The notes below the pieces were generated by a model, which searched no databases, was not told the DNA's origin, and was given only the letters and a program-made list of their open reading frames with translations. Positions 47,106 through 59,439 of a stretch of DNA of 64,000 bases are shown one piece after another. The translations under genes and the position numbers were made by a program. Position 1 is the first letter of the stretch. Every line of letters begins with the position of its first letter. Location of the stretch: NCBI GenBank assembly GCA_023238725.1, contig CM041547.1:17437644-17501643 (forward strand), read 5' to 3'. The DNA is from Scortum barcoo. Lineage: Eukaryota; Chordata; Actinopteri; Centrarchiformes; Terapontidae.

Positions 47106-48510
47106 AGGCAATAATAATATTCCTCAGCCTGTTCATTCTGTTCATTCTGCAGACTTTTTTTTTTTTTGTAAATGGAACGCATGGAAATATTGATCTTTTT
47201 ACCAAGTAAGTGGAAGTAAAGCTGGAAGGCAGATACAGAGGAGTACAGATGGGTACTTGACTCAATAACAGTATGGCACTCACAAAGAAAATGTTATTTA
47301 TTGTAAAATACACTTCTTCAGATCTACATCTGATGTGTTGGGGCAACAGGAAGAAAATAAGCACCTCTGAAATCTTGCAGGGGAGATGAGTCTTTGTTCC
47401 CGTATCAGTAAGGAGTTTGCTCAGTTTGTTGTTTGGAGGTTAGAGCAGCAGGATTCACCGAGCAGAAACAAGTTCATCCTTTTCAGTTTTCAGGAGTTCT
47501 TGACAGGAGCTTGTAGAGTTGTATTCTGAAGCATCGAGCCATAAAAACCATCGGCTAAGTATTGTAGTATTGTATTGCAGTTTTCTATTCTACCACTGGG
47601 TGTCAATAGCAGACAAACATTTTAGTTTAATGACATGTAAATACATAAAATGTAGTAATATATTGCAGATTACAGAAATTGCCAAATAAAAATGCTTGTT
47701 GTGATTTACTTTTCCTAAAACAGTAAAAAACCTGTCACAAGCAGAAACATTCCCATTTAACAGAGAAGCCTTTTAAAACGAACAAAACATTTTTGGATGA
47801 ATCCTCTGCAGGAAAGGAAACAGTGGTAAATTTAAGTTCTTAAGACATTAACCATTTCAACATGTAAAAAACCTCTCAATCAAAGTCACAAGCAGAAACA
47901 TTCCCATTTAACAAATCACAATGTTTATGAGGTCTGAATAACATTACATAAACATCTGAAGCCTGTGTTAAAACGAACTATAGTCTCTTTCTTAAAACAT
48001 TTTTGTACTATATTGTTTTTGTGTTTTGTGTTTATATTCTCTCTATTATTTAAAAAATAGAATCCTCTGCAGGAACTTTTTTTTTTTTGTAGGAAACAGT
48101 GGTATAAGGCAGATACAGAGGAGTTAACTCAATAACAGTTCTCACAAAGAAAATAAGACATTAACCATTTGTGTTGGGGCAACAGGAAGAAAATGTCTCC
48201 ATTCTTTGTTCCCGTATAAAGTAGTTTGTTGTTTGGATACAAGACACCGAGCAGAAACAAGTCTCAATCAAAGTAGAATTAATACTTAGTATTAGAAACA
48301 TTTCAACTGCAAACATTGTTTAAAAAAACAAATCTTCAAAGTAGAATTAATACTTAGTATTAGAAACATTTCAACTTTTCTAAAACAGTAAATACAGTAT
48401 CGGCTCCAAATGATTCCTTGCAGGAAAGGAAACAGTTATAATTTAAGTTCTATTAACCATTTCAACATGTCTCCATTATAAAGTCCTCTCAATCAAAGTG
48501 AATTAATACT
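47056..48510. repeat. Interleaved patchwork of ordered short direct repeats
   Basis: Perfect blocks recur in the same order: 47056-47105 = 48011-48060 (50 nt); 47228-47244 = 48108-48124; 47335-47358 = 48171-48194; 47457-47473 = 48246-48262. Other pairs are 47735-47762 = 47886-47913 (28 nt), 47808-47824 = 48420-48436 (17 nt) and 48268-48308 = 48336-48376 (41 nt). Between the first-set blocks, 48,061-48,300 carries pieces matching a second source (47,800-47,890 and 48,413-48,510), also in order. See findings. Confidence 0.85.
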
Positions 48511-48908
48511 TAGTTACTTGTATAGATCAACATTGGTCCTGTGGTTACTAAGATCAACATTGTACAGTAGATACTAACACTAACACTAAAAATGATCACA
48601 GTCATAAACCAAAACTTTTTCAATTCCAAATCATGAATAGCTCTAAGTCAACTCTTAGACGCGATTGCTTTCTTAGGAAAATCTGCAACAGTATATGCAC
48701 AGAAAGTTCAAGTTCTTGGTTTATGCTACATTTAGATCTGTTCTGAACTCACTGAAACTAAATCAAAGAGATCTGAATTTTACAAAACATTTTTTTTGCA
48801 AAAAAACCTACTTTTTCAGCCTGTTGTACTGCAATGACTCACTTTTAATCTCGGTATAAATTAAAGGATTTGCTCAAAGACAAAAACTTGCAAGCAAACA
48901 GGGGGCTT

Positions 48909-49271
48909 AAAGGTATGACGAGTAGGACTTTTCTAAAAAACTATTATGCCCCCAGTCATCACTTACGACACACTAAAAGTGTGTGGTGGTGTCTCTTTTT
49001 GCAGAGGCTCTGCCCTCTGCCTTTATTTTCTTATTTTGCTGCTGTCAGGAAATTTCTGGGCGTCAGCCTTTGGACAGTGGTGTGTAGCCCCCAGCCAATA
49101 GCAGCGTGCAGGGTGTGAGGCGTGACTATAAAAACAGTGGTGACAAGTTACCAGATCATAAGCACATGGGACAACCAGAAGCATTTTCACTTTGAGCTGG
49201 TGAGAAGGGGCCAACTTTAAATGTTGCACTTACAGACATCAACTGTCAAATCCTACTCGTTCTACCTTTAT
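48909..49271. mobile_element. Short non-autonomous DNA element with terminal inverted repeats
   Basis: Left end TTAAAGGTATGACGAGTAGG is mirrored by the right end CCTACTCGTTCTACCTTTA (19-20 of about 23 positions pair). The element is about 360 bp without coding capacity, and TA sits at both flanks. This fits a MITE, probably Tc1/mariner-like by the TA target. Its internal CAGCCAATAGCAGCGTG and ACTATAAAAACAG resemble promoter boxes by chance. Confidence 0.6.
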
Positions 49272-50654
49272 AATATTATTTATTGACATACTCTCTAAGA
49301 TGACAATGACACAAAAACCTAGGGACAACAAACATCATAATCTTAGCCTCCAATGTGTTGTTTTGATCATTTTCAAGTATCATCTTCAGCAACATCTTCA
49401 CTTCCATTTCTTTTCCCTGAATCTTCATTATAGTAAGTTACCATGCTGGGTGGTCCAAAACGTCCTCGTCATGAACTTATTCCTACAACAAAACAACCCA
49501 GTGCACCTCTGAATAAGTCAGAGGACCCTTTACTGCTTTACATCACTTGTGTCCTTGAAAAGTTTCAAGACTTAGCAGCTGCAAAGTTAATACCCAGCTG
49601 GTCTCCCTTAACAGTTTCAGCCTCAAACAAACATCAAGAGAAAGGAAAAGAGAAACACAGTGCTGTGGGCTCAAACATTATCTCTATAAAAGCTGCAAAT
49701 AGAAGTAATTCTGGGAATTGGTGGCATGTACGATACAGTGATCAATTTATTATTGTTGAATGCCAGAGCACAAGTGGATAACATGTGCACGGGGGTGTTA
49801 GAGATGTTAAAATAACAGGGGAAAAATATGTCAGGGCTTAATTGCTTCATACATCCTCAGTCACATGATGCTCAAATACAGAACAGTGGTTTTAAACAAT
49901 AAATAGCTTTCTCTCAATGAAGCTGTGAACAAATATGCATACTAATAACAGAGAAATGTTCATTCTTACTTCAAGTTTGCATGTTTCTATGTCATTTGAA
50001 ATCCCAAACATCACAGCACATCATTGGTTCCTTTTTCACCGTTAAAACACAAGTCAGTAACATAACAATACAAACAAAGGGTTAAAATCGTCCATATTAT
50101 ACCTCAACTACTGCTTCACTACACTTCCTGTATGCTATGGTTAACATAAGATTATCTTTTTTTCTTCCTTTTTTTAATATAATTTTAGTACTTCAGTCTT
50201 TGAAATATGTTTTTGACAGTTACCATAACTATATATACACAGCAAATATGTACAAAATAAATTCAGTTGACTGTAAAATTCACAAAAAAAAAAGTGTGGA
50301 CCCTTTGGAAAGTCCAGGGGCTGTGTCCCAGTAAGACAAATCTCCCCACTTGTCCTTAAATTTTAACCTGATCAGATGTTGAAGACAGGGTCTTATGAAT
50401 CGAGCTGGTAGGAAGCAGGAGACAGTGACACAAGAGGAGGAGAAAAATCTGTAAGGCATAAAGTGGACAAACAATTTGTTGTTGAATGCTTTATCTGCCC
50501 AGTTCTGAACCTGGCAATTGTAAATTTACGGGTTAGAAAGAGAGTGTGTACATGCATGTTTGTTTAGTGAGAGTACGTCTTAATGCATTTGCGTCCAAGT
50601 GTTCCTGTTTATACATTTATATATCTGCGTGCCTGTGCATCAAGCCCGTGACCT
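49272..50654. other. Gap downstream of emp2; probably includes its 3' UTR
   Basis: A 112-codon plus-strand frame at 49,443-49,781 (MLGGPKRPRHELIPTTKQPS...) has no recognised domain. It is longer than most chance frames here, but lies just outside a MITE and shows no splice or conservation evidence. The part next to 50,655 is presumably the emp2 3' UTR. Confidence 0.35.
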
Positions 50655-51670
50655 CTATTTGCGCTTCCTGAGCACCAGGTACATGAGGCCGCTGATGAGG
50701 GTCATGGGGAAGCTGATCCAGGCCAGGACGTAGGAGGAGCCGTAGGAGCCTTTCTGGAGACTGTCGACATGAAAGCTGTCTTTCTGAGCCGTGTAGATGG
50801 ACGCAGCGATCATCACACATAGAGCTGGGGGGAAGAGAGAGGAGGATGAGGGTGGAAATAACATTCAACAGGGAACATGGGACCGCCAACGCCAAAGAAA
50901 CTGCTTGACATTTTGGAAAAACGCATCAAGCGTGGAAACAACTTGTAACAACTAGTACGCTAAATTTAAATCAACAGATGTTCCCCGTGCTTTGGGACTG
51001 TTGCTGTAGTGTTGTGTCCATACAGCTTCTCCTGCCTGGGAAACTGCACTGGATTATTATTCATTTACTGTGTCTGATGTGCACACACAGGAGAAAAACA
51101 GTTTGTAGCAAAAAAACAAACAAAAAAAACACAAAAGCTGCACTGAAAAGTGAAATGTGTGTCACTCACAGGCCAACAGCTGGATAATAGCGGTGAAAAT
51201 GAATCTCTCTCCCTGCTGGAGCCTGAAGAGCTGAAGGATGAAGACGAAGAAGCTGACGCAACATAAAATGGTGGCCAGGATCATGGTGGCCTGGACGGCC
51301 TGCAGGTAGGCTGAGGAGAGACAAGGAGGGAGGTGTCAGATCCACAACCACACACTCGAAGTACACACAGAGACGGTTGCTGCACGCTGTCTCACCTGCA
51401 TCAGCAGTATGGCTGCTCTCCACAGGAAAGCAGGTGGCGTTGCAGGAGTACCACAGATCAGTGTAGATCAAGTCACGTCCGGATGGTGACACCAACCACC
51501 ACGCCTACATCGGAGAGGGAGAGGTGGTTACAAGGATGAAAAATGCCCTGCGCTAACACGATCTTGTGTGCTCACTCTTGGTTCATGCTCACATTGTGAA
51601 TGGTCGCAACAAAGAGGAGGATGGCTGCAGCCAGATGGAAGAGGATGATGAAGGCTAGGATGATCAACAT
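50655..51670 (-). CDS. emp2: Epithelial membrane protein 2, four coding exons, 165 residues
   Basis: PMP22/EMP/claudin-like tetraspan protein; in mammals EMP2 acts at the plasma membrane in integrin and caveolin trafficking. Exons: 51670-51593 (26 codons, MLIILAFIILFHLAAAILLF, first transmembrane helix), 51504-51396, 51310-51170, 50824-50655. Phases agree and total 498 nt (human EMP2 is 167 residues). Extracellular loop 1 opens with AWW (27-29) and holds the family W-C-C pattern W44, C47, C51 with an N-glycosylation site N48-A-T. Helix 2 is near 66-90 (QATMILATILCC), helix 3 spans the exon 3/4 junction (LLA-SLCVMIAASIY) and helix 4 is YVLAWISFPMTLISGLMYLV. The C terminus LRKRK matches EMP2. 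Lies next to atf7ip2 as in human. Confidence 0.95.
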
Positions 51671-54600
51671 GTCTGCGCTTTCTGTCTGGCTAGCTTGTCC
51701 TCTGATCGGTCAGGCCAGGTGAATATCTGACAGGCGACCTCGGTGGCTGTCTGCGTCTCTCACTGGCTGGTTGTCAATGTGCAGAATGCGCACCTCAGCT
51801 TCTGGTAGATGTCAAGTCCTACTGGGTGTTTGCGTCTGTGTGTTGGTTGCAGGCCGATGGTCAGGGGTGGATCAACGTCCTTCACATGAAAGGAATCTGT
51901 CAGGAGCAGCATACATGTGATACTTTAATAATACGCTGAAATACATGAAAGTGTGTTGTCGGTTCACATCAAACCCACAGATGCTTGTGGCCCCAGATGT
52001 TTTTAAAAATTGTACATATATTCTCAACTCAAGAGAAAATGAAGATACTAGTTCTTTGTGCAGTTTAAACATTTTGCTACAGTATTTCTGAGCCACACAA
52101 CCCTTCATTGTTCATCTGTGTCAAATAAAGTAACTGAGCGGAGACGGAAACACTGTAAAGGCACTTGGAGTACAGTTCATATGCTCTACAGCGGCTACTA
52201 CATCTGCAACCGATTACAAAAACACAGCATTTCCAAACAACTGTGAGAGATGCAGGGTTAATGAAACAGCCAGAGTGTTATCTGTAGTCTCAAAGTCTTC
52301 CCTCAAATTACAGAAAATGTTACTGAGATGTGAGATGAAGTGTGCGTGTTGTGGGTATATGAATGCCAAACCGTGTATGTGTGTTTGAGAGTGTGTGTGC
52401 AGCATGTGGGAGTGTGGTGTTTACTCTGCAGTGTTTGAAGGCCTTAATCCTGACCATGGTGTGTTGATAGAAGCGAGGAGTCGACTGTTTACGTGTTCAA
52501 ATGGGGAAATCTGTGCCCTGCTCGGTCAGGGCCGTAACGTGCCATGTTAGCATATAGCAGCATCCAAAGTCAAAGGTCAAGACCCTTACCCAGCCTGTTG
52601 GAAAAATCTCACACTGACAAAAAGTCATTTTATCGTGCATTCTTGAGCATTGTCATGGATACATTTTTATGAGGTTTACATGTCGTAAATGAACCAAGGA
52701 CAGCTTATTCCTTTGTTTTCTGCAGCATGACCTTTCTGCAGTTGTAGCATTACAACACAAAAATGTGTGTATGGCTTCAGATAACACTGTTGACAGTCAC
52801 AACAGGTGTGTGTGTGAGCCTTAAGATATGATCGTCTGCTGATGCACTGATTGAACTGGTTTGAACACGTTTCTGTTTCTAAATTTCTTTGAGGATCGAG
52901 GACTAAAATCATCCCAATGGCAATGTCTGTCCTTTCATAGGAATATCCAGTATTTCTTTTTAGTTTTTTTATGTTGCTTTATTTTGTTTTCAGTCGCACA
53001 CACTCCCAGGAGTTGTCGAACAGGGGAAAATATTCCATTAAAAAACAGTAAATACATCCAGAAACCCATTTGTTTATCCAGAAAAAGTGTTTTGCTCAGC
53101 GTGTAAAATGCTTTGTCAGCATCATTGTGTTTAACAGTCATACTGTTGCAAATAATCACACAAGACAAGACTCTGAAATACACAGTTTCTTTCCCACAAA
53201 AGTCCTATAAAGGCTGTTTTACAACTGACATTTGACTGCAGAGTTGAGACTACAGCTCTGATTGTAGTCTGTTCTCTGTGTACATTGTAACCATCAAACT
53301 CGGCCTCACTATCTTGTGGGCGTAATGCACTTCAAATTACATATGTGCAACACACATACACATATGAGTCTGATTCCAGCAAATGCCACCAAAGAAGCTC
53401 AGAGGCTGAGGGGGCAGAGACACAAATATGTTTAAAGGCACATGTAAGTGCACGCACACACACACAGAGCCAGACAGTGGAGGAATTAGCCCTCTCCGCC
53501 AAAATGGAGTCACAGTAAAAACAGCCTCTCCCCACCGACAGGAAGCAGGCCACGGTTTTTGTGTGCGAGCATGTGGCTGCGGGGTGTGCCAGAGGATAGG
53601 CCCTCCCTGTCTGAGTTGGGGGGGAAGGGTGAACACAGGGGGTGATAAAGTAAAACGCAGGTGGGGAGACATCAAAAGTGAGCGATACACTTTGATTCAT
53701 GAGACGGGGGTTTGGGGTTTAGACAGGAATGTAAACAGCAACAGTTTTTGTTGCCAAATGCTCCCGATTGTAATTCTCCAAGGACGAAACTGCAAAGGAC
53801 AATAAGCTGGCGACAAACACTTTCGTTTGCACCTGAAACTTGTGAGCAGAAATATGAATGTTGCACAAGTGGAGTTGAAACCAGTCTGCGTTTGGTATGG
53901 CAACGATATGCCCTCAACATTAACAATGCGCAGCAGCCTATAAAGACACATATGGTTTATAAGGCAGTTTAGTACGCCCTATGTTTTATGACACTTACAT
54001 CCTACCTCATATGTGGCAGCTTACTGAGCTACTGAGGGTTGTCTATGAAATCTGCCTGAAAGCAGCTGCGATCTTTTAAGACACAAAGCATACAACACAC
54101 ATTACAGATTGTTTGGTAAAGGATCTGTGTGAATGTATAATGGTGTCTGAGTGACAAGTCACACTGGGTGGCAATGTGCCACACAAACTTATTTTTAGGA
54201 CTGGCAACAACATTGAAGAGGGCTGACTTTTATAGCTTCAGAGCTCTATAAATTCCCAGAAAATCTGCCATTCAAAACATTTGAAAATGATTGTGTCTTT
54301 AGGGTGGTCAGTTAGCCTTTAGGTTGGACCTTATAGATGGATGATGGTGGAGAGAGAGAGGGAGAGAGAATGAAGCAGAAAGACCTTGGAGGGCAGACAG
54401 GCGGCAGCAGAAGCAACCTCCAACTAAATTCGCCGCATCCATTACAAAGCATGTCTTTGGTATTTGAGTCTAATCTGACCTGCAGGAACATTCTTTGGAA
54501 CAGCAAATAATCTCCCCGACATGCACACACACAGCTGGATCTGATTCCGTCTGCAGCTGCCTCGTCGTCTCAGTGAAGAGAAGATGAAACGAGGTGGGAG

Positions 54601-54680
54601 GGGATGGAGAGGGAAAGAAAGGGAACCCCATTGGAGGGAAATGGAGGGAAGAGAGAAAAACAAAAACATGAGCGTAAAAG

Positions 54681-54719
<39 letters not shown>
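54681..54719. repeat. (CG)n(CA)n alternating tract
   Basis: CGCGCGCG runs directly into a CA repeat, 39 bases of strict purine-pyrimidine alternation, the sequence type most prone to Z-DNA. Lies in the presumed emp2 5' intron. Confidence 0.92.
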
Positions 54720-54722
<3 letters not shown>

Positions 54723-55250
54723 TACACATAAACCACACAAAACCACAAACATCTAGCCTGCCAAGAAACTCACAAAAAAGAGTCAAAGACATGGTTCAGA
54801 TAATTAAAGTTCATTTAGACGACACATACAACCCCCTGTGTGTGTTAGAAAAAGTTTTGTTACTTTGATTGTCCCAACTCCAGTGATCATACAGAAGAGC
54901 AATTATCCAACAACTATGAAATTTACTGTTCCTTTGTCCTTTACTTTGAATTCTTTGCACAAATATAATTTAATGAGGCTATATAATTATAACCTATTTA
55001 GAATTACTCATGTATTTAGTTTCTGGAATAATAAACCAAACCATAATAACAATAATAATAATAATAATAGACTCCCCCTTTTCTCTCTCTCTTTTGTGTC
55101 ATTCAACACACACACACCCTTTCCACAAACACACACAAAAATTAACCTAAAAGTGGAGCCCTGTGTTCCCCGGGGATCCTTGGGAACGCTGCTCCCTTGC
55201 AGAGTTTTCGCTCAGCGCTGATAACAAAGCGTGAAAGCCCCGATACTCAC

Positions 55251-55269
55251 CTCTGACACCAGGCAACAG
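55251..55269 (-). other. Possible 19-bp non-coding micro-exon in the emp2 5' region
   Basis: On the minus strand a (GT)n tract ends in tctgcag, followed by 19 bases and then a strong donor CAGAG|GTGAGT. It may be an alternative 5' exon of emp2. Such a small exon needs transcript support; alternatively only the donor is fortuitous. Confidence 0.2.
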
Positions 55270-55272
55270 CTG

Positions 55273-55301
55273 CAGACACACACACACACACACACACACC
55301 A
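55273..55301. repeat. (CA)n microsatellite
   Basis: CA repeat; on the minus strand it forms the polypyrimidine-like GT tract before a possible acceptor at 55,270. Confidence 0.9.
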
Positions 55302-55942
55302 GAGCACACATACATGCTGTGTACATTAGCACTGCTAGTCTGGTATTCATAACACTAATATTTCACAGATCTTCATGTCTTATCTGTCATAACAGACTAA
55401 TCCACACCCAGAGGGGTACATAACTCAGCTGTGGGGTGTCAGTCAGCGAGACAAGTGACTAACAGTCATCAGCATCCAAGTTAGTGATAATCCCATATTC
55501 GTCATTCATCAGTTGGGTCAGTGATAAACATACAATGATTTTTCACTGTGAGGCTAATGGTTTTAGATACATAAAAAAGTGTGTTTATATATAAGCAGGT
55601 TTCAGTGTTCAGTTTAAGTTCATGAATCTCCCTCAACATGCAGGAATGATCAAGCAAAATCTCTACTTTTCTAAGATAAAGGAGAGACACCAAAACTGAA
55701 GCAGCGTTGGGCAGTATCCCACCACATGCCATGTCGCCCGTGGACACAAAGACAGAAAAAAGACAAACAAAAAAAGAGGAAAGAGAGCACGACTGTAGTT
55801 TTATGTGATCATATAGGTGTGCTGATTCTGTCTGACTCCAGCCACCTCGCCTGACACACACACTGACAAACAGGCACAAATGCTGCCATTCCTCTTCTCC
55901 ACTCAGCCTTATAATGGGAGGCTGGGGGACTAGGTGCAGGAC

Positions 55943-55947
<5 letters not shown>

Positions 55948-56011
<64 letters not shown>
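55948..56011. repeat. (GT)32 microsatellite
   Basis: 64 bases of uninterrupted GT repeat, the longest in the window. Confidence 0.95.
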
Positions 56012-56012
<1 letters not shown>

Positions 56013-57003
56013 GACTGATTCCCTTGCCTGGTGGAAAATGCTGACTTTTAATGTCCTTTTTTTTTTACTCTTTTCATAAAACACAAAGCCACAGACTTAA
56101 CCGGGCCTCTGGATCTCACTCCCCCGTCTCTCTCACTGTCCCACTCTCTCTTTCTGTCTTTGGCTATGGAAAAACTGATTGAGGAAGAGAGAAAAGCTTC
56201 CAGTGGAGCCCTCTGGCCCCTCGTGAGGTCGTCCTGTCGAGACTCAATATGCAACATTTCCTCCTCAGTCTGGAATACTTTGCTACCAGGGGATACTTAG
56301 TCTTGAGTGCCTCGTTTTGTATTGCACGCATCCTAATAATATATTCATAGCACCACTTTCAACTAATGCAACATTTTTAACTGACACCAAGCTGTGTTGT
56401 GTGTGTACACAACAACAACAGCCAAGCTAAGGCTTATTTTTAGAGAAAACACAAACGCCACATCTTCCCTGGAGCGGAGCCAGCGACCAAACAAAGCTTT
56501 GTTTAAGAAGAGCACACAAAGACCTGTAGACCGACACAGGAACAAATTTACACACACAGACACGCAGACACACACACAGTTTGGTTTTAGGATGTATGAG
56601 CGGTCATCTAAGCGGCCATGGAGCAAGTACAGAATCCTAAATATAACCAGATTGTCCAGCTATAATCCTTAACATTAAGGCTCCACAGATAGGAACTGGC
56701 TGCAGAGGCACTCCGAAACAAGCTAGCTAGAAGAAGAGAGGAAAAAATGAATTAAAGACACTGAGACGGCTTTACTGTTTGCGCATCTTTACAGTTAGTA
56801 AGGCAAGTCATTTGACAGTTTGTCCCAAGGGTGTCACAAGAGGATGCACCATGCTGGCCACGTCACAGTTCAGAGGATGGAGCGACCGGTCTGCTTTTCT
56901 AGACCGGATATTGTGCGAACATGGCCATCCCATTTTATGCGTCTCCTTCAAATGCAGACAAGGAATGTAGGTTGTTTTTTTTTTCTTTTACTTATCTGGA
57001 CAG

Positions 57004-57065
57004 TAGGGCTGTCGCAATAACCGCAATGTTGCAATACAAAGCAGTAGCAGAGGATCGCAAGCAAC
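57004..57065. repeat. Possible fragment of a DNA-transposon end
   Basis: CAGTAGGGCTGTCGCAATAA followed by CGCAATGTTGCAATAC resembles hAT-type element ends seen in fish. Only one end is visible. Confidence 0.3.
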
Positions 57066-59439
57066 CACAAAACCGTAAAACCAAAAGTAACTTTGCTAGT
57101 TTGGGGACCCTTTGGTTTTCATCCAAATGAAAAGACAAAGAAATAAAGGCTTGTGAAACACAGGGATACATGGAATTTGAGGTCTCACCTAGCTACCTGT
57201 TGTAGAGCTTAACTCCCCCTGCCAACAAGTATGTAGAAGTGATGAAGCCTTTGCTTGACATGATAAATACAGCTGTGAAATTAAAATGCATTAACTGCCT
57301 TCTTTTTCATTTAATAAGAAACAATATACCTAATAGCCTGACAATAAAGCTTTTTTATTCACTGTTCACTATATATTCACTATTGGAGAACAAAATCAAG
57401 GATTTACCTCCCATACATACATTTTAGAACATCTCAGTCAAAAATAACTTACCCGCCCCAGTGTAAGCTTTGCAGACTTTGCTGTGTTGAGGCTGAGCTG
57501 TAACATTACCATGCTCTCGTGCTTACAATCGACATTTGGCATTAAATGTTGGGATGGAGGTGAAAAACTACACATCTAGTTTATCATCCCGTCCACGTCC
57601 AATAAGGGTGGTTGAGGAAAAATCACAAGGGGGCCACAGTGCAATAGAGCCTCTTAAAAAGCTGACTTTCACACGCTAACGCGACACGGTCACTTCACTT
57701 CTTTACATTTGAAATTTGACATGTGGAAGATGGATAATAAATGTATACAACTGATGCATTCACTGCCCAAATTGATGACAACGCTGTTGTTACGAAATGA
57801 ATCCTTAACAGCGGTCATGAGGCCGTTTTTATTGCTGGCAACACAAGCCTAATAACTTGACATTTCCCAGATCTTAAAATGAAATATTTTAGCTATGTTG
57901 AGTTTTTCTGAATACAAAGGAAGAATGGAGAATACACACAACATGCATTGTTCTGCACAATGAAGACTACACTGTGGCAAAGGCGTACAGTGTGTGAATG
58001 TCTATTGTGTGCCTTCTTTAGGAATCAGAAATGCACACACAGACACACACATGCACATAGTTGCCTTCCCGCTGGGTTTAAAGCCTTCCCCCTGACACAG
58101 GAATTCTTTCATGTTGGACACTAACATGGTTTTAGATGTGTGTGTCTGTACGTTTTCACACACATTCCTACAGTGAAAGCGCTGAGTAATGAGTCCCACA
58201 TGGCAGACAGAAGTTGGGGAACACCTGATAAAGAGGTAAAAAGGAGACTCTTCACTCATCCCCTCATTCCCTTCTGTTTTCCCGCTCCCCTCCCGGTCAT
58301 TTCACGCTAACTAATCCTCCTCCTATCAACTATCACCGGCGCCTCCCACCTCCTCCCGCATGCAGTGTGGTTGAAAATGCTTTCAAATTAACACTACTGC
58401 TCTGCCCTTAAAAGCTTTGGACGTGATGTCGCATTACATCCTGAACAACTAGAACAAAAAATTACAAAACACGAAAGGTGCAGCACTGTTCGAATACTGT
58501 GCGGCTAAGCTGGTTCAATTCGACCACTGCACAGATCAAACTTCAGTTAAAGGTCTTCTTTAAAACTCAAATCAGGTGGGAAAGAGCTGGCACATTTCAT
58601 TCATTCATGTATTCATTCAATTAGTTGTTCATTTGTCCATCCATTCATTCAGCTGTCTGCGTGGTTCTGAACACGTCACCTCATACGTTTTGTATGTTTG
58701 ATGAGAGAAGAGAAGATGCAGCTGGCTTTCTAGCCTTTTTCCAGTTCCATTTTATAAAGTAAAATGTTTAACCTTTTGCACTCAGAGCTGTTGTAACGTA
58801 ATATAAAAAGGATTTAATTTCCACTTTTTCTCCTTTAGATGTAGACCACCAGTGTCACAAGAACAATGTGTTTAAAATCAGTGTTGCAGTGGAGTACACC
58901 TCTGTACTCAGTAACCTTTAAGGAGTATCAAAATCTCCCCTCGATTCTTTTTGTTATCATCTTTGCCTTTTTCCACGTTGTGTGCAACCGTTTATTACTG
59001 CATGTCAACAGGGGGATGCAAATGAGTTTCCAACAGGCCGTTGATTATTATTGTAGCCTGACCTTCCCACTGCATGTGACACTCGACCTTCAGACGATTG
59101 GCAAAGTGGCAGAGCTTCCCTCAGACTTCATTCTCCATCTGCGTCCATGTGTGGTGAGGAGGATGAGGCTCCATTCCTGCAGCCCCGTCTGAAAACGTCT
59201 CCTCTGATCATGGAAAACCTAAACAATGTTGTTGTTTCTGACCACAAGAGGGCGCCCCCTTGAGAAAGGAGGATGCAGCAATGAAACACCTCATCAAAAC
59301 TAAAATGCAACTCAGCCAACGATGCGAAACAATATAGAGCATTGTAGTGCTGAGAATGTACTTATGGCTCCTGAAAAGATTTTAAAGCCCCGATCATCCG
59401 CTTTAGTTTGTTCAGTAAAACATTTACCCTGAAAAAATG

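Larger units (their letters stand above)
51671..59439. other. Presumed emp2 5' intron and upstream sequence
   Basis: No other coding exon is recognised. The region is rich in (CA/GT)n tracts, and all its open frames are low-complexity or short. The 5' UTR of the emp2 coding exon begins at 51,671 and extends an unknown distance. Confidence 0.45.

Noticed and set aside
53332..53805. Overlapping frames of 117-125 codons on both strands
   Set aside because: Composition driven by CA-rich DNA; three frames open at once; no domain or splice sites.
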